A stretch of DNA of 64,000 bases from Brachynemurus nebulosus (GCA_035578155.1 JAPWDM010000015.1:13130574-13194573), one strand, 5' to 3'. Counted from the first letter of the stretch, positions 38,963-50,976 are shown. Notes: generated by a model not told the origin, from the letters alone. Numbers and translations: made by a program.

Positions 38963-39600
38963 AAAATTTCAGCCCTCTACGTTTACTCATAGAGTCTCTA
39001 GGCGTGTTAGAAAAAAGGCAAAAAAATCAAAGAAATATTGGCATAAAAATCGTGGGGGTAAGGGTTAAAAGTTGAAACCTCCAAAAATCAGTAGCTGGCT
39101 ATTAACCTGTACACAAAATTTCAGCGCTCTAGGTTTATTTGGAGAGATTTTGACCCGAACAAAACTGTTAAAAAACAAGAAAAATCATATTCTTTTTGGT
39201 ATAAAAATGGTGGGGGTAAGGATTAAAAGCTGAGACCTCCAAAAGCACCCCCTTGATACTAATTCAATCCGAATACAAAATTTCAGCCCTCTAGGATTAT
39301 TTGGGTGACCTGTGCGAGTGGTACAAACTTCGAAAACGTCGAAAAATCAGGAAATTGTAGCTTAAAAATGAGAGGGGTGGAGGTAAAATATTAAAACCTC
39401 CAAAAAGCACAACCTAGGTACGAACTCTATCAACACACCAAATTTCAACCCTCTACGTTGATTCTGGGGGGCTGGGGGCGTGTTAGATCCAGCCAAAATA
39501 GTTTTTTCCCCCTCTACTCCCTCCAAATCTTCCTAGGAAGCTGAATTTTGGATATGTTGTAGACAATTGACCGAAACATTATTTCCAACTTACTGAACTT
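38963..39600. repeat. Tandem repeat, about 152-162-bp unit
   Basis: aaaatttcagccctctacg-type starts lie at 38963, 39115, 39277 and about 39439, with a weaker one at 39726. Each unit carries 'gtgggggtaag-gttaaaa', 'acctccaaaa' and a 'gaactcaa-acac' block. Units are about 70-75% alike by eye. Non-coding, old satellite-like array. Confidence 0.75.
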
Positions 39601-39781
39601 TGGTAAAGTTTTATTGTCTTACCGCTCCCCACCAGCCCCTTAAAAGTGGGATCGGATAAAAAATTTGCCCAAAATTTGACCCCACTTTGATAGTATTGTT
39701 GTGCATCGGAATGAGCCCCACTTACCAAATTTCAGCTCTTAACTTCCATAGGGGGGCCCTACACATATTAAAAGGTAGCGG

Positions 39782-39914
<133 letters not shown>

Positions 39915-41341
39915 TTCAGACATATCAGACATTTTTTTGTACATAATCGTGTTCTACGAGTCCGAAAACGGATAGTGCCCCTACTCTCGCCGTTCTTATC
40001 GTATACGCTGTATAAGTCTAATTTTTTCAGTTGAAAAATTCGACTAATGATAATGACACCAATAATAACAATAAAAATAAACATAGATAAGTGAATAAAA
40101 AAATAAGTAATTAAATAAATATTAATACTTGAAAATAAACATGAAATGTGATTCTATTTCACAACAGAAATATGTGGTTCATGTGTTTCGCGTGATCAAT
40201 CCTAGTTCAGAGTGGCTTAGCGTTAATAGCGTATAAATGTCGCGGAACAAGTTCGAACATTTCGGTGATATCTATTAAGGATGTAGGGCAGTGTCCAGAT
40301 ACGCAGGTGGATTATCAACAGATAATTCAACGGAATGCCACTACACACATAAAAACATGTGTCGTCGAGGTGACACGAATTGTGCAAAAGTGCGGTATGT
40401 TCAGTCACACGTCAATGGTGCCGGGGGGTCTTCATACATATGTGCATTAACTTGGGGTGTCGGAGTGTAACAATCAACATCGATTTCGGATACTTCAACC
40501 ATTTCCCGGAAAAACCATAACTGGTGCAAAACCCAATTTACCATTACAGCACCTATTACTGTGGCCAATAGCGTCAATCTAGATAGGAAGTGCGGCGGTA
40601 CGACGTACACCGAAGGTAATGTCACTTGGGAGAACGTAGTAGTCATTGCAATCTTCAAAATTGCACTTAGGGACTACTCTGCCTGGGTAAAATTAGAAAA
40701 TGAAATTCATCTGCTCGTGAGGATTATTTGTCCTTATACGGAAGGGTGCTGATGCCGGAGAAACGATATGGGATCGACGTATAACCGATGAATACAACCG
40801 TATATAACCGTATGAGTACAAGTGAATATATAGCGTCGTATGTCGGGGACTAGGTTAGTGTCGTAACTACTAGTAGTACTTATATGGGTCATAAATCCAT
40901 ATACATCGTAGTGCAACAAGAAGACCGCATATTTGCCGTAACACTCAAAGAAAAGTTATCGGTGTGCGGAGAGAATGCCTGGTTAACCGAGTATCCGAGA
41001 GTTTTAATTATAGACTGGTATTAGCCCATGTGTCGATTCGTAACGTTTCCTAACCCAACCGCTTCAAATGTCAACCTTAGGACATACATGAATAGCAAAT
41101 TTTTATACGTGGAACACTCGTTTAAACGAAGTTTAAGCGAGTACAGCTCATTGATGGTACATCAAAGATGCTTGCTACAGCGGGAAATCTTAAAAAATCG
41201 GCTAGTAATAACACCATTATCAACAAACGTGGTGTCAATGTTGTTGAAGAATTCGCAGGGCTACACTGGGAAAGTGCTAGGAGAAGTACTGTACTTGACG
41301 CAATGCACACCCAAGGTGGTCGAAATCCACCGTATTTAGAA

Positions 41342-41376
41342 CTGCTTTAATGAGTTGCAAAGACTCATTAAAGCAG
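41342..41376. repeat. Perfect 14-bp-stem hairpin in env-like pseudogene
   Basis: ctgctttaatgagt, 7-nt loop tgcaaag, actcattaaagcag. Confidence 0.9.
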
Positions 41377-41468
41377 TCAAAGAAACTCAAAGACGAAGAA
41401 TTAAAATTAATAAATTTGAGTGTTACTTTATGGTATTCCATATTTGTAAATAATAAACAAATATTTTA

Positions 41469-41529
41469 CTTCGCAAAAATACCACTTTATTAAAAGTGGA
41501 ATTTAATAAAAGTGGTATTTTTTGCGAAG
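41469..41529. repeat. 61-bp imperfect palindrome
   Basis: cttcgcaaaaataccacttt on the left is mirrored by aaagtggtattttttgcgaag on the right, with a ttaaaagtggaatttaat centre. It lies in a region where the env reading frame is lost, so it may be a small insertion or a template-switch product. Confidence 0.85.
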
Positions 41530-42265
41530 ACGAAGAACTATTTATGGCTCCTATCATGAGAATACTGCAGAGCCATGCCGAACAAATCGAATGTTCCCAC
41601 TCCACGCAACCATTATACCAAATTGGAGAGGAATGGTTAGGTTTTAACCACAAACCAGGGTGAAACCAGAAACTATCGAGGTCCAAAGCGAATCAAGCCA
41701 AAAGTTCTTAACCGTTAAACAATTAAGGTTTGGAGGCATCTACACCAATAAAGAAGTAGAAGACGCGCAAAGAACGCTTATATTCGGTAACGAAGGACAA
41801 GCCGTAGCTTTTATATTAACGATAAAAATGGTGGGGTTACCGACGGATGACTAAAGATTTTCCACTACCCGTCTGTTCAACCGGCAAGAAATGGTCTTCA
41901 TGGCAAGCCACGCTATTTCAGACATAAAGGGCTGGTTTAGTGAAGTTAATAGTCACTTCCAGCTTCTTGGGGATTTATGTTGTCTTCCGCCTTGTTAAGT
42001 ATATCTTGGGGGTTATTTTGCACGGGTTTGAATTGCACGAAATATTTGGATGTGGGGCTGCTGTTTTAGCTAGCCTTTGGAACACTAGCGGTGTGGATTC
42101 TACAACGGCACACGACTAGGGCAACTAATGGAACTGTAAAACAAACAGCGCCAAACAATCCGGATAATGTCAGCGACCCGGAAGCCGAAGTTGGAACTGG
42201 CAATACGATTCCGAGGCAAGTGGGCCTACAACGGGACCTCACTATACAGTTCGAGGCAGTTTGAT

Positions 42266-42784
42266 CTTGAACTAACGGAATGAAAAAAAAACTTTAAAAG
42301 CAATTATTTCTAGTTGATTATAGGATTCAGTGAATTCAGACAAAATAATGAATCATTGGAAAAAGTGTCCATTTTTTTATAAACCCAATAAATTGTTCAC
42401 AGTAAGTCAAGTGACACAAACTTAGTGAAACTGTGTGTTAAAACAAAGACAAAACAGTGTATTATTATTTTATAAGTAACAGACAATAAATAAAAGCATT
42501 AAATTTACGCCAAGTTCATATTCTATATTTTTTTAAAACCACTTTGTATTTCTAGTTAAGTCAATTTTGTAATTTAAGTACGGGGGGGTTAAAATGCTGG
42601 GAAGGAAACAAAGGAGATTTTAGTGTATATTTATGTAATTAAGATAACATGATGTTATTTGATGATTCCTTAAGTCTCACGAGGGAGGCTAATATTTCAA
42701 TATGGAAAGCGAAAATATTTCCATCCGAAAAGGGAAGTATTCTACCTTGGGATCACTAAGCAATTTCAGAAAAGGGAAGTAGTA
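42266..42784. other. Non-coding 3' flank of env-like gene
   Basis: gtacgggggggttaaaa at about 42580, followed by tgctgggaagg, resembles the polypurine tract plus LTR start seen at 56618-56647 (ggggggagcaa|tgctgagaag). It may be the remains of a 3' LTR. Confidence 0.35.
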
Positions 42785-43012
42785 GTACCTTTATGGGGTT
42801 TCTAATTCACTGCCGCTGTACGCCGCACGCCGTACTGCGACCCTAGCGACATCTATGAGCAATTTTTTTAAGTACCATCCCTGAACAGTACCCCTAACGA
42901 CATCTATGCGCAATCTTCGTAACTATTGTTTCTAAACAGTACCCCTGACAACATCTATGAACAATCTTTACAAGCGCGATCCCTAAAACGATATCTATAA
43001 ACTTTTTTCAAA
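42785..43012 (-). repeat. Dispersed repeat R2 (inverse copy of 56292-56522)
   Basis: Contains three tandem units of about 52 bp with the core 'gacatctatgagcaa...ctaaacagtacccc' and a GC-rich block gccgcacgccgtactgc. The other copy is inverted 13.5 kb away. Confidence 0.85.
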
Positions 43013-43271
43013 AGTGTTATCTTTTATTATTAAACAAAAGTACCAGTATTTATTAATTCAAAACCACACGCAATCAAGATCACCCTGTTTATGTATTATA
43101 CTTGTATAATAAAAAAATAAACGAATAAGAGAATAATTTCTGCCTTATTAGTATTTCATATGTGCGTATATCTATATGTATGTATGCACTGTTATACTTA
43201 ATAATCAAGAAAAATGAAAGAAGTTGTAATAAAAGAACTATCTTATTAATATTTTATATGTATGTACATAT

Positions 43272-43374
43272 ATAAAATAATTTTATATCAACATACCCAA
43301 CTATATGTATTCAAAAATTTATTTCTTCGGAATCCTAAAGATTTGCATAAAAATAATCAAGTATTGTGTTAATA
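43272..43374 (+). repeat. Direct repeat D1, copy 1
   Basis: About 103 bp shared with 45682-45787 (cccaactat, aaaaatttatttcttc, ttgcataaaaataatcaagt). It provides an unoccupied version of the site into which the MITE at 45787 inserted. Confidence 0.85.
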
Positions 43375-43994
43375 TAACATAAAAGTTTCAAAATTTATTT
43401 CTAAATCGTTTACTGAAAAATAAAAATTTCGTTTATTTTGTTTAATAATTGCTATAATGTTATACAAATATTTGTTTTTATAATATAATAAACAATTAAA
43501 AGTTCTAATGTGCAATAAAAATTATTATTACACACATATAAATCCAGTAGACCTTGAATAAATTATTCTTTAATATAAATTCAGATTAGCTCCAAGCAAT
43601 AGAAGCAAACTGCATATTTTTATTAGTGCAACATTGTATTGTAATTGGACTGATATTAATTATTTAATCAAATTTATTAAACACAGTAAATTTTTATTTA
43701 TAAAGGATACAACATACTAAAGTAAAAACCAATATTTCTTAATAAAATTTTATTATTAGAAGTTAAACATTATTATTACGAGCAATTGTGAACGATAAAG
43801 TATGATGAAAAATTTTCAAAATGGAGCAAATGTGAAGAATTTGAGTCAAAATCACTCTGATAGCGTGTGATTAATAGCAAAAAAATATCACATTGACTGC
43901 ATGTGATACAAAATTTACACATACATTACTCACCATTAAGACATTGTAACATCTGTGTGTATGTGTGCCAAGTTCATATAAAAAAATAAAAATA
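43375..43994. other. AT-rich DNA, no gene
   Basis: No coding or repeat signature beyond AT-richness. Confidence 0.5.
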
Positions 43995-44248
43995 ATTGAC
44001 GACATGGGTGGAATAATAGTCTAATTTCAAAATACTAGTTTTGAGATAAATTGATTTAAATATTTCAGAAATTAGGTTCTTATTTCCCAAATTCAAATAA
44101 AATTATTGGTGATGGATTAATACGAAAATGACAACTTGGATACAATAACAACCCAAATTAAATTAAAAATTTAAGTCAAGATTTTTTTAAATAAAAAGTA
44201 CACCAACTATACTAATACATGGATACTAAACAAGTAATAAAATAAGTA

Positions 44249-44635
44249 CAGTGAAGCAGCGATTATTTGAACCTCGATAAATCAAACGCGTTCCAGAAGA
44301 CAAAATTCAAATTTAGTAGTGGTTCCGCGTATTTTTTTAATCACCTTATTCCTTGATAGTTTTTCCCTTGGCAAATTAATAACTCCTACCTTTATTATGG
44401 AACTTTTTGTTGTTTTCTAAAATATAAGCCTATTGTTTACGTGTTTACCATTATTTAGCGCCATGTCGGTACCCTTATGTACTATATGTAATTTGTTTAT
44501 TTGTTTTTGTATAAGCATTGTAGTACAAAATATATTTGTGTTTATTATTATTGTTTATTCGTTTCACTGTGCTCATATAATATAACACTAATGTTTTTGT
44601 TTTTTTTTTTTTCGAAAATGATCGATGCTCCACTG
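44249..44635. mobile_element. 387-bp pogo/Tigger-like MITE nested in the preceding element
   Basis: Left end cagtgaagcagcgattattt and right end, read inversely, cagtggagcatcgatcattt, both flanked by TA. 'gaacctcgataaatc' just inside the left end is characteristic of pogo/Tigger termini. Non-coding. Confidence 0.65.
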
Positions 44636-44717
44636 TACATAGGTAATATAGGTATGTATATAAATATGCATAATTGGTAAAGCAAAAATATTTTTTTAAA
44701 ATACAGGCAGACACATA

Positions 44718-44752
44718 CAGTGCCGTTATAAAATGGGGACAAAACAAATTAT
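44718..44752 (+). repeat. Isolated Tc1-type terminal repeat
   Basis: cagtgccgttataaaatggg then gacaaaacaaattat, preceded by TA. It parallels the outer repeat of the intact element at 13160 (cagtggcggacatttaaata, gggacaaaataaatta). No opposite end found. Confidence 0.45.
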
Positions 44753-45681
44753 TTTATATGATTTAAAAACAATATTTTATAAACTTAGATACACCTCATT
44801 TTTAGTTATATATCATAAAAAACTCTCATTCATATTTAACATTTAAGAATTAAGAATTATATTTACAAATTAGACATTTTTATAGGAAAATCATCTCAAA
44901 TCTTAACTGTCAATTCAAAACACTACATTTAAAATAAAAAAGGTTCGGTAATAATTTTCCTTTAAGTATAATCAGAAGTACCTTCATGCTACAGGCCACA
45001 TTTAAGAATATAAATGAATATAAAAAAATCAATTTTATTTTTAAATTGGAAAAAAGTTATTTATTGTACCTTCATTTTCTGAAGGTACTGTATACAAATA
45101 GGTTTAAAAATATTTTAGAGAATTTTATTATTGTTTCAATATCTTTATTAGGAGTAGTAGAACCTGTTCTAACATGTTTTTTTCTCATGAAAACAATATT
45201 TTTGTTGGATATACGTACCGTACCTATATAATTCTTATTAGAACCAAATTTTTCATGCACATCCTAATAAATTAATATGTATGTATGTGTTACATGTTTT
45301 AAGTTAGGTCAAGTAATAGCAAATTGCGAAAATAACAACGTAACACAAAATTATTAATATCTCCGTTATTTTGTAAGATTTTAAAATGAATTTTTCTACA
45401 AATAGAGCTATCCCAGAGCTACAAAAAAATGCAATTTAAGGAAAAACTTTCTAACACGAGTTAGGCTATTATTCGACCCATGTCGTCAATTATATGAATA
45501 ATAATTAAGACACATTTTTAAATTATTAAGTGGGAATGTTTGCTATTGTCTAAAACCATACACGCGTCTGCATCAGATTACAGAGACAAAATGTAAAATA
45601 TTGATATTATGAGTTCTACATTAACTTGTGTTATGATATAAAAATTTTAAAAATTTGAAATCCTTGACCATGTGCATTTAT

Positions 45682-45786
45682 ATAAATTGATTTTGTATCC
45701 ATATACCCAACTATGTATATGTATTCCAAAAATTTATTTCTTCAAAACCTTAAAGATTTGCATAAAAATAATCAAGTATTTTGTTA
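45682..45786 (+). repeat. Direct repeat D1, copy 2 (interrupted)
   Basis: Same sequence as 43272-43374, broken after ttttgtta by the 45787-46672 element. Confidence 0.8.
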
Positions 45787-46672
45787 AGGGAGACCACTAG
45801 TGTGACCGCCTGAAAAAAGGTGATTTTTGAACATTTTTTTTAACGAAAACTACTGTATGGAATTTTTTAATATTTTAAGGATATATTCGCTGATTCATGA
45901 TAAAATTTTTGGACAAAAAAACTGAAAATTCAGTGAGTTATTCACGATCTCCCAAGGCTCCAAAAAAAGTTACCCACTGCTGCAGTGAAAGCGACCTTCA
46001 CAGAACCTTAAATCAAAAAAAACAAAAAGCATATTAAACTAGAAGGTATTGTCCGTACCATGAACCTCAATAAAAAAAAGTTTAAATTTAACAAAAGGGC
46101 GGAGTTTTTAAAAAAGTTTCAAATTTTGCGCGAAAATTTGATGATTTTTTGCCTGTAAAAGTTATATTTTTTTATTTAGTCGGAAAAACTGGAGGTTCAT
46201 GGCACGAAGAAACATATATAAAAGAAGCTGCAATAAAAATCAAATCAATCGGATGATTTGTCTTCGAGTTATAACTGCAGCAAATTTGAAAAATGTAGCT
46301 TTTCTTTACTTTACCTTTTAGTTTTAATCACTGAGAATTTTTCTAGAATTATTATATTTATGATGTACTCACTATAACGGTCATAGTAAAACTAGATGAG
46401 TCGTTTAAATGTGCCAGGGTATAGCTTCTCCACAACATGTAACTGGCAACTACGTCCAGAAACTCCCAAACTATCAACCTTTATACATTTCTCAATATCT
46501 CAAAATTAACAATGAAAATCAGAATCCGCTCTTCGGATGGCTGTAACACAAAAGCTATTTTGGGATATGCACATGAAATTTTAGTATGTTATTTTTAATT
46601 AAAGATATAAACTATCGAAATATGCAAAAAAATTTTCTAATTTTTTTAAAATGTCACAATAGTGGTCCCCCT
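45787..46672. mobile_element. 886-bp MITE with AGGGRGACCACTA termini
   Basis: Left agggagaccactagtgtgac and right (inverse) agggggaccactattgtgac are flanked by TA. It is inserted in repeat D1, whose uninterrupted copy at about 43374 reads gttaatataac against gtta[element]tataac here. Non-coding body. Confidence 0.8.
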
Positions 46673-47253
46673 TATAACACAAGTTATAGTATGCACTGAG
46701 ATAATGTTCTTTTATTTGTATGCCTTTGTAGACGTTTTAATAAACACTGAGTAAACCGCTTCTTTTGTTATTATTTTTATTTTTTACCGTTTCCCGAAAC
46801 TTGTGTTTTTCCCGACAAGAAAAATTATATCTCAAGTTCTAGAAAAGATAGAGACTTAATTTTTTTTATTTTGTTCATAAACATATTGCGCATAAAGTGG
46901 AGTATGCTTTTTCCGTTTAAACAATTGTAACTATTTTTAAACTTTTTTTTTAATAAAAAACTGGGTTTTATAATTTTTAGAACTTTGGGATTACAATTTT
47001 ATAGTTAATTTTTAAAATTACGTGAAACCCATACTCAGCTTTATGGACAGGTCCTTTAGGAATAAAATAATGAAAAAATATTTAAAAAATATTCATTACT
47101 TTTTGAGATATGGCGTTCCTTGTAAACGCTTAAAAACTTGTGTAAAAGGGCCCCCTCCCCCCACAGGGAAGAGTAATGAATGTTTAAAAAACAAAATTTT
47201 CTATTTGAAACCATCCCTAATTTGAAAAAAATTTCAACAAGCAAAATAATTTT
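46673..47253. other. AT-rich DNA, no gene
   Basis: Only a cccctcccccc run near 47150 stands out. Confidence 0.5.
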
Positions 47254-47278
47254 AAATAAAAAAGTTGCTTTTTTATTT
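47254..47278. terminator. Poly(A) signal and hairpin downstream of zinc-finger gene
   Basis: On the minus strand aataaa lies at 47277-47272, 13 nt after the stop. It is inside an 11-bp perfect stem (aaataaaaaag / cttttttattt, 3-nt loop). Confidence 0.55.
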
Positions 47279-47289
47279 GAACTCCTCCC

Positions 47290-48314
47290 TTAAACATTCT
47301 CATAACGATCATCATCATAATCATCAATGCTGCTATAAATTTCTTCTTCATCACTGTCAGAATCCTTTAATATCTTGCTTAACACGGGTTCAATAATTTC
47401 AGCATTTTCCAGTTCACGAATTATTAATATTATCTCTTGACCAATATTTGTCTCTTTCAATTTATTCAGGTTCTGCATTAGTTCATTACGTTGTTTTTCA
47501 TTTTCCACATAATAAGCAAAATTAGTATGTTTAATATTGCTTCCATTAATTAAATTGCGAATTATTCCAAATATTTCCTCTCCAATTTGGGTGGTAGTCA
47601 TTAAATTTTTTAATTCATCCACTAAACTGTTTGGATTTTTTCTTGCAACATAATGTTCGTTGTGGAAGTCACCGTACTTGATACGTTTAACTTCTACATC
47701 TTCATCATCGAAATAGGCGTTGAAGATCGTTTTCGTTCAATCTGTTCGTCTTTTTGTTTTCCTTCTTCTGTTTCATCATTTACATTAACATTTGCTAGTT
47801 CCTTGATCATTAGTAGATCTAGACCTGTTTGTAAAAGTCCAGCTAATTTTGATGTTTCTTTATAATTGTTAAACTTTAGCAAATCGTTTTGTTCATTTTC
47901 ATCAACCCAATCATTTTTTCCATTTTTATATTCTGGCATATTATGTGAGTTTTTTAAAGCATAAAATTTATTTTTGATTGCTTCCGTTACAGCTGTCATG
48001 ATTTTATCAAAAGGATTTAAGTTCCACTTAGACTGATCCATTTCATCTTCGTGTTTATTTTGAAACATCGGTGATACATCTTCAGTATTACTTCTTTCAA
48101 AACTGTAGCCATTTTCACCACTAATACTTTCATTATTAGACGATTTATGTTGTACTGAAAAAGTATTATTATTTACCAGCTCATCAGTGGTATTTTCAAA
48201 TTGATTTTTGGTGATTCCGTCATTATTCTTCAATGAATTATGCTGAGTATTTATATGTCGAGAAAGATTAAACCTCCGCGTAAATGTTTTACCGCAAAAA
48301 TTGCAACTGTGCAT
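47290..48314 (-). CDS. C2H2 zinc-finger protein of unknown family, one frameshift
   Basis: From ATG at 48314: a single C2H2 finger at residues 4-25 (CNFCGKTFTRRFNLSRHINTQH), then an Asn/Ser/Glu-rich linker, a helical region (NPFDKIMTAVTEAIKNKFYA) and LAGLLQTGLDLLMIKELA. The frame stops at 47694, but the -1 frame is open from about 47730 (IFNAYFDDEDVEVKRIKYGD) through DELKNLMTTTQIGEEIFGII to an acidic C-terminus ending in DDRYENV and a TAA at 47290, giving about 340 residues. The switch lies at cgaaaacg, so an A indel is likely. A TATA/Inr promoter lies 50-85 bp upstream and a poly(A) signal 13 nt after the stop: a very compact unit. Not recognised; a virus- or Polinton-derived gene is possible. 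Confidence 0.6.
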
Positions 48315-48360
48315 AGCTGAGCAGTATCTAAAGTGTTACTTGTTTGCGAACAGTTTAAGG

Positions 48361-48398
48361 ACTGACTAAAGACTCATTGTGTCGGTATTTATATATAT
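48361..48398 (-). promoter_or_regulatory. Core promoter (TATA + arthropod initiator) of the zinc-finger gene
   Basis: On the minus strand ggatatatataaatac is followed 30-35 nt later by TCAGTC (48366-48361), a match to the arthropod Inr TCAGT. The predicted start is about 50 nt before the ATG at 48314. Confidence 0.55.
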
Positions 48399-48439
48399 CC
48401 CTTTTTGTTCAAAGAGTAACACCACTACCCCCCCCCCCT

Positions 48440-48610
48440 CTGTTCAGAGCCGGGTCTTGCTCTTTCTCCTACTCCGAATGACTCTATTTCGCTGCTCAGA
48501 GTGACTCTATGAGTGGCCTTATGATTGACTCTATGAGTGACTCTATTCCTGTTCAGACTCTTACTCTTGCTCTGTGTGACTAGCTTCTGCTCGGAGCAAT
48601 CTTTCTTCCT
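48440..48610. repeat. TGACTC-rich low-complexity tract upstream of the promoter
   Basis: Repeated tgactctatgagtg / gagtgactctatt / cagactcttactc words. Several read as AP-1-like gagtgactc. Immediately upstream of the zinc-finger promoter. Confidence 0.55.
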
Positions 48611-48788
48611 GGTAACACTTGTTTATTCTCAGAATCACTCCTACCCTTGAGCACCTGCGAAATATCTAATGAAACTGATCTATTTATCTAAAATAAGGAA
48701 CACTGTTTAAAAAAGTCAAAAAGGTAAAACATTAACTAAAACATTACTATCAAACAGGCTAAAAGAAAGGCGATGTGGAGCAAGCATT

Positions 48789-48880
48789 ATAAAAATATGT
48801 AATTTAAATAATTAATTCAACTAAACAAGTATATTTATAAAAATATGTGATTAAAATAATTAATGCAACTAAACAAGTGT
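48789..48880. repeat. Two-copy tandem repeat of about 49 bp
   Basis: taaaaatatgtaatttaaat then aattaattcaactaaacaag, repeated with few changes. Confidence 0.8.
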
Positions 48881-48974
48881 TACATTGTATATAATTGTTA
48901 CGTTCGATTGCACAGTTATCTTGGATATGTATGCTGCAGAGAGAGAATAAATATTGCGAATAATTATGAAAACT

Positions 48975-50976
48975 GGACCCTTAGTATTGAAATCTGTTAA
49001 AACTGCACGCGTGCCGATATAAGTAGTTTGTGACGTCATTTCTTAAAATCACACGTTTTTTTAAAAACCGTAGTATTGAATATTTTGAGCGTGCTATGCT
49101 TGACTTATTTTAAGAAGGTGCAGTAAACACACCTAAGAAACTGCACGTTATGAAATGATGGTGTTGACCCTGTGCTATGAGGGTGCCATAAATTAAAACA
49201 GTTTCAAACAATACTTTGACCAATTTCTTTTTATTGATTTTTAGCTTGTATAAATAGTAAACAAAAACAAACGTTTTTACAAAATCATTCACTTTTTAAA
49301 TTTTTTTGTCTGCATTTTTTTGGATCTTTGACATTTTGTTACATATTTTCATCTTACTTATTCTTATTATTGTTAAGTTTTAAGTGATTAATATTTTTCA
49401 ATTATGTATTTTTAGTTAGATGTTTAATATAAAAATTCACTCTTTTTAAGATTTCTTAAGTCTTAATTTAGTTTTTATTTTTTGAAATAATTTATTTATT
49501 TATTGTAATTGTTACTCTTATATACAGAGTGTCTCTAATAAAATTAACAGCATGGGGATTTTGTAAACGTTGAGAGATGCTGTTTCGGTTAAATTAGTTG
49601 AATTATGCAGATATTAAATTAGATAAATTCGATGAACGATTTATCAAACTTTTCAAATTCTATATAGTTTAAGAGCTAGAGTTAACAAAACCTATAATTC
49701 CCAATTCATTTTTCTTCCAATAACTTCTTATTGGTAAGAACTATGGTATTTTTATCTGCGATTGAAATTGGTGCCGGATTGCAATCCCCAGCTATAGACA
49801 CAATTTCAAATACAGTTAAGCAAGAGTCATCTTTAAAGTATTAAATAGGTGATTCTTTTATTCGAAACAAATCAGTCGACAAACATGCAAATTCAGAATT
49901 TACGCAAGTGCAATAATGAAAGAGATAAAGCCAAGAAAACGGAAATTATTTAAATTTATAAGTGATCAATCATGGTTAAATTTAAGTGAAATGGACCAAT
50001 CTTGCTGCGTAATTTATTTGTTTCTTGATTCAAACTTATTGTTAGAATAAAATTTTCTAAATATCGTTACACTGCCACTTTACAAAAACTGTCACTTAAG
50101 TGTGTCAAAATCTGCTTCATATTCCACGAGAAAAACACAAGCTTGGGCTTATAACTTGAAAGGGTACGTAAAAAAACTGCTATAAGAATGTGTAGATAAA
50201 AATTATAGTTATTACCAGTAAAAAGTTATTAAAAGAAAAATAAATTTGGGATTATGTAATTATAGGCTTTAGGTGGTAGCTCCTAAACTGTATATTGTAT
50301 TCGCTGAAACACCTAACTGAAACACCTGTATATTGTATTCGCTGTCGTTTAAGGAATGTGTTCAAAATTGCTAAATATAATAAAAGTACAAAGCAAATTT
50401 TTAATTGTATTTTAAATTATTTAACCATTATGATTATTCCCACTACATATACTTTTTCTACTTTTTCCTATTAATGCAATAAACTACTATATAATATATA
50501 TTAATTATATTACATTTAGATTTAAAATAAAAAATATTAAACAAAATTTTATTATTCAATTTAATGAAACTGAAATAAAATAGATAGTCAAATAAAAAAA
50601 TTTGAAATAAAAAATGTAATTTCTTTATAACAATTAAAAAGATATTGGTCGAAGAATGTGATAATAAATAAGTACCATAAATACATAACCGACGAGAAGG
50701 GACAAAAACATGTCAAAATAATGGTTAAACTCCAAGATTCAATTGGATGAAGTGAGATGCTACGACTTTTTTTCTATTACCAACCGAAAATACAACAAAA
50801 TGTGTGATTCTTGGCACGATCATAGAGTTTAATAGCATGAGCAGACCAACTTAACTAGCGCGGTTTCAATACTTGCATTTTTGTTACAAAGTGCTATTAG
50901 CGTGTCGTTTCCGCACCTTCTTATTATTGCACTTATTTCAACGTGCAGAAATAAGAGATTTCAATACTAAGGGTCC
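48975..50976. mobile_element. 2.0-kb non-autonomous element with long imperfect inverted ends
   Basis: Ends ggacccttagtattgaaatc and its mirror gatttcaatactaagggtcc are perfect over 20 bp. Homology continues inward for about 150 bp (ctgcacg, gaaggtgc, agcgtg blocks). The body has no gene. A duplicated 'tgtatattgtattcgctg' lies at 50289 and 50327. No clear target duplication (flanks aact / tggt). Confidence 0.7.

Larger units (their letters stand above)
40195..42265 (+). pseudogene. env: Env-like fusion glycoprotein (chuvirus-type), full-length but degraded
   Basis: Successive plus frames give the N-terminal ectodomain (ISIKDVGQCPDTQVDY, HIKTCVVEVTRIVQKCGMFS, about 40265-40450), a CGGTTYTEGNVTWENVVV segment (40585-40735), then ADAGETIWDRR. 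Next is a central helix-rich region NVNLRTYMNSKFLYVEHSFK with GYTGKVLGEVLYLTQC (41060-41320), then FMAPIMRILQ...GEEWLGF (41540-41645), TNKEVEDAQRTLIF (41745) and a TM segment (IYVVFRLVKYILGVILHGF, about 41965-42020). Conserved cysteines and the TM-tail pattern match the minus copy at 36879-37890. Many stops and frameshifts, and a 61-bp palindrome at 41469, interrupt it. Endogenous, inactive. Confidence 0.62.
43995..45490. mobile_element. 1.5-kb non-autonomous DNA element, TA-flanked
   Basis: Ends attgacgacatgggt(g/c)gaa and the complement ttcgacccatgtcgtcaat extend through 'taatag(t/c)ctaa' (about 32 bp of inverted repeat) and are flanked by TA. The body is non-coding and itself holds a pogo-like MITE (44249-44635) and a Tc1-type end (44718). 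Confidence 0.75.

Noticed and set aside
38963..39600. CRISPR array
   Set aside because: Repeats are 150-160 bp, diverged, with no regular spacers; the organism is an animal.
47700..47735. Programmed -1 frameshift in the zinc-finger gene
   Set aside because: The cgaaaacg sequence is not a canonical X XXY YYZ slippery heptamer and no downstream pseudoknot is obvious; a simple indel is more likely.
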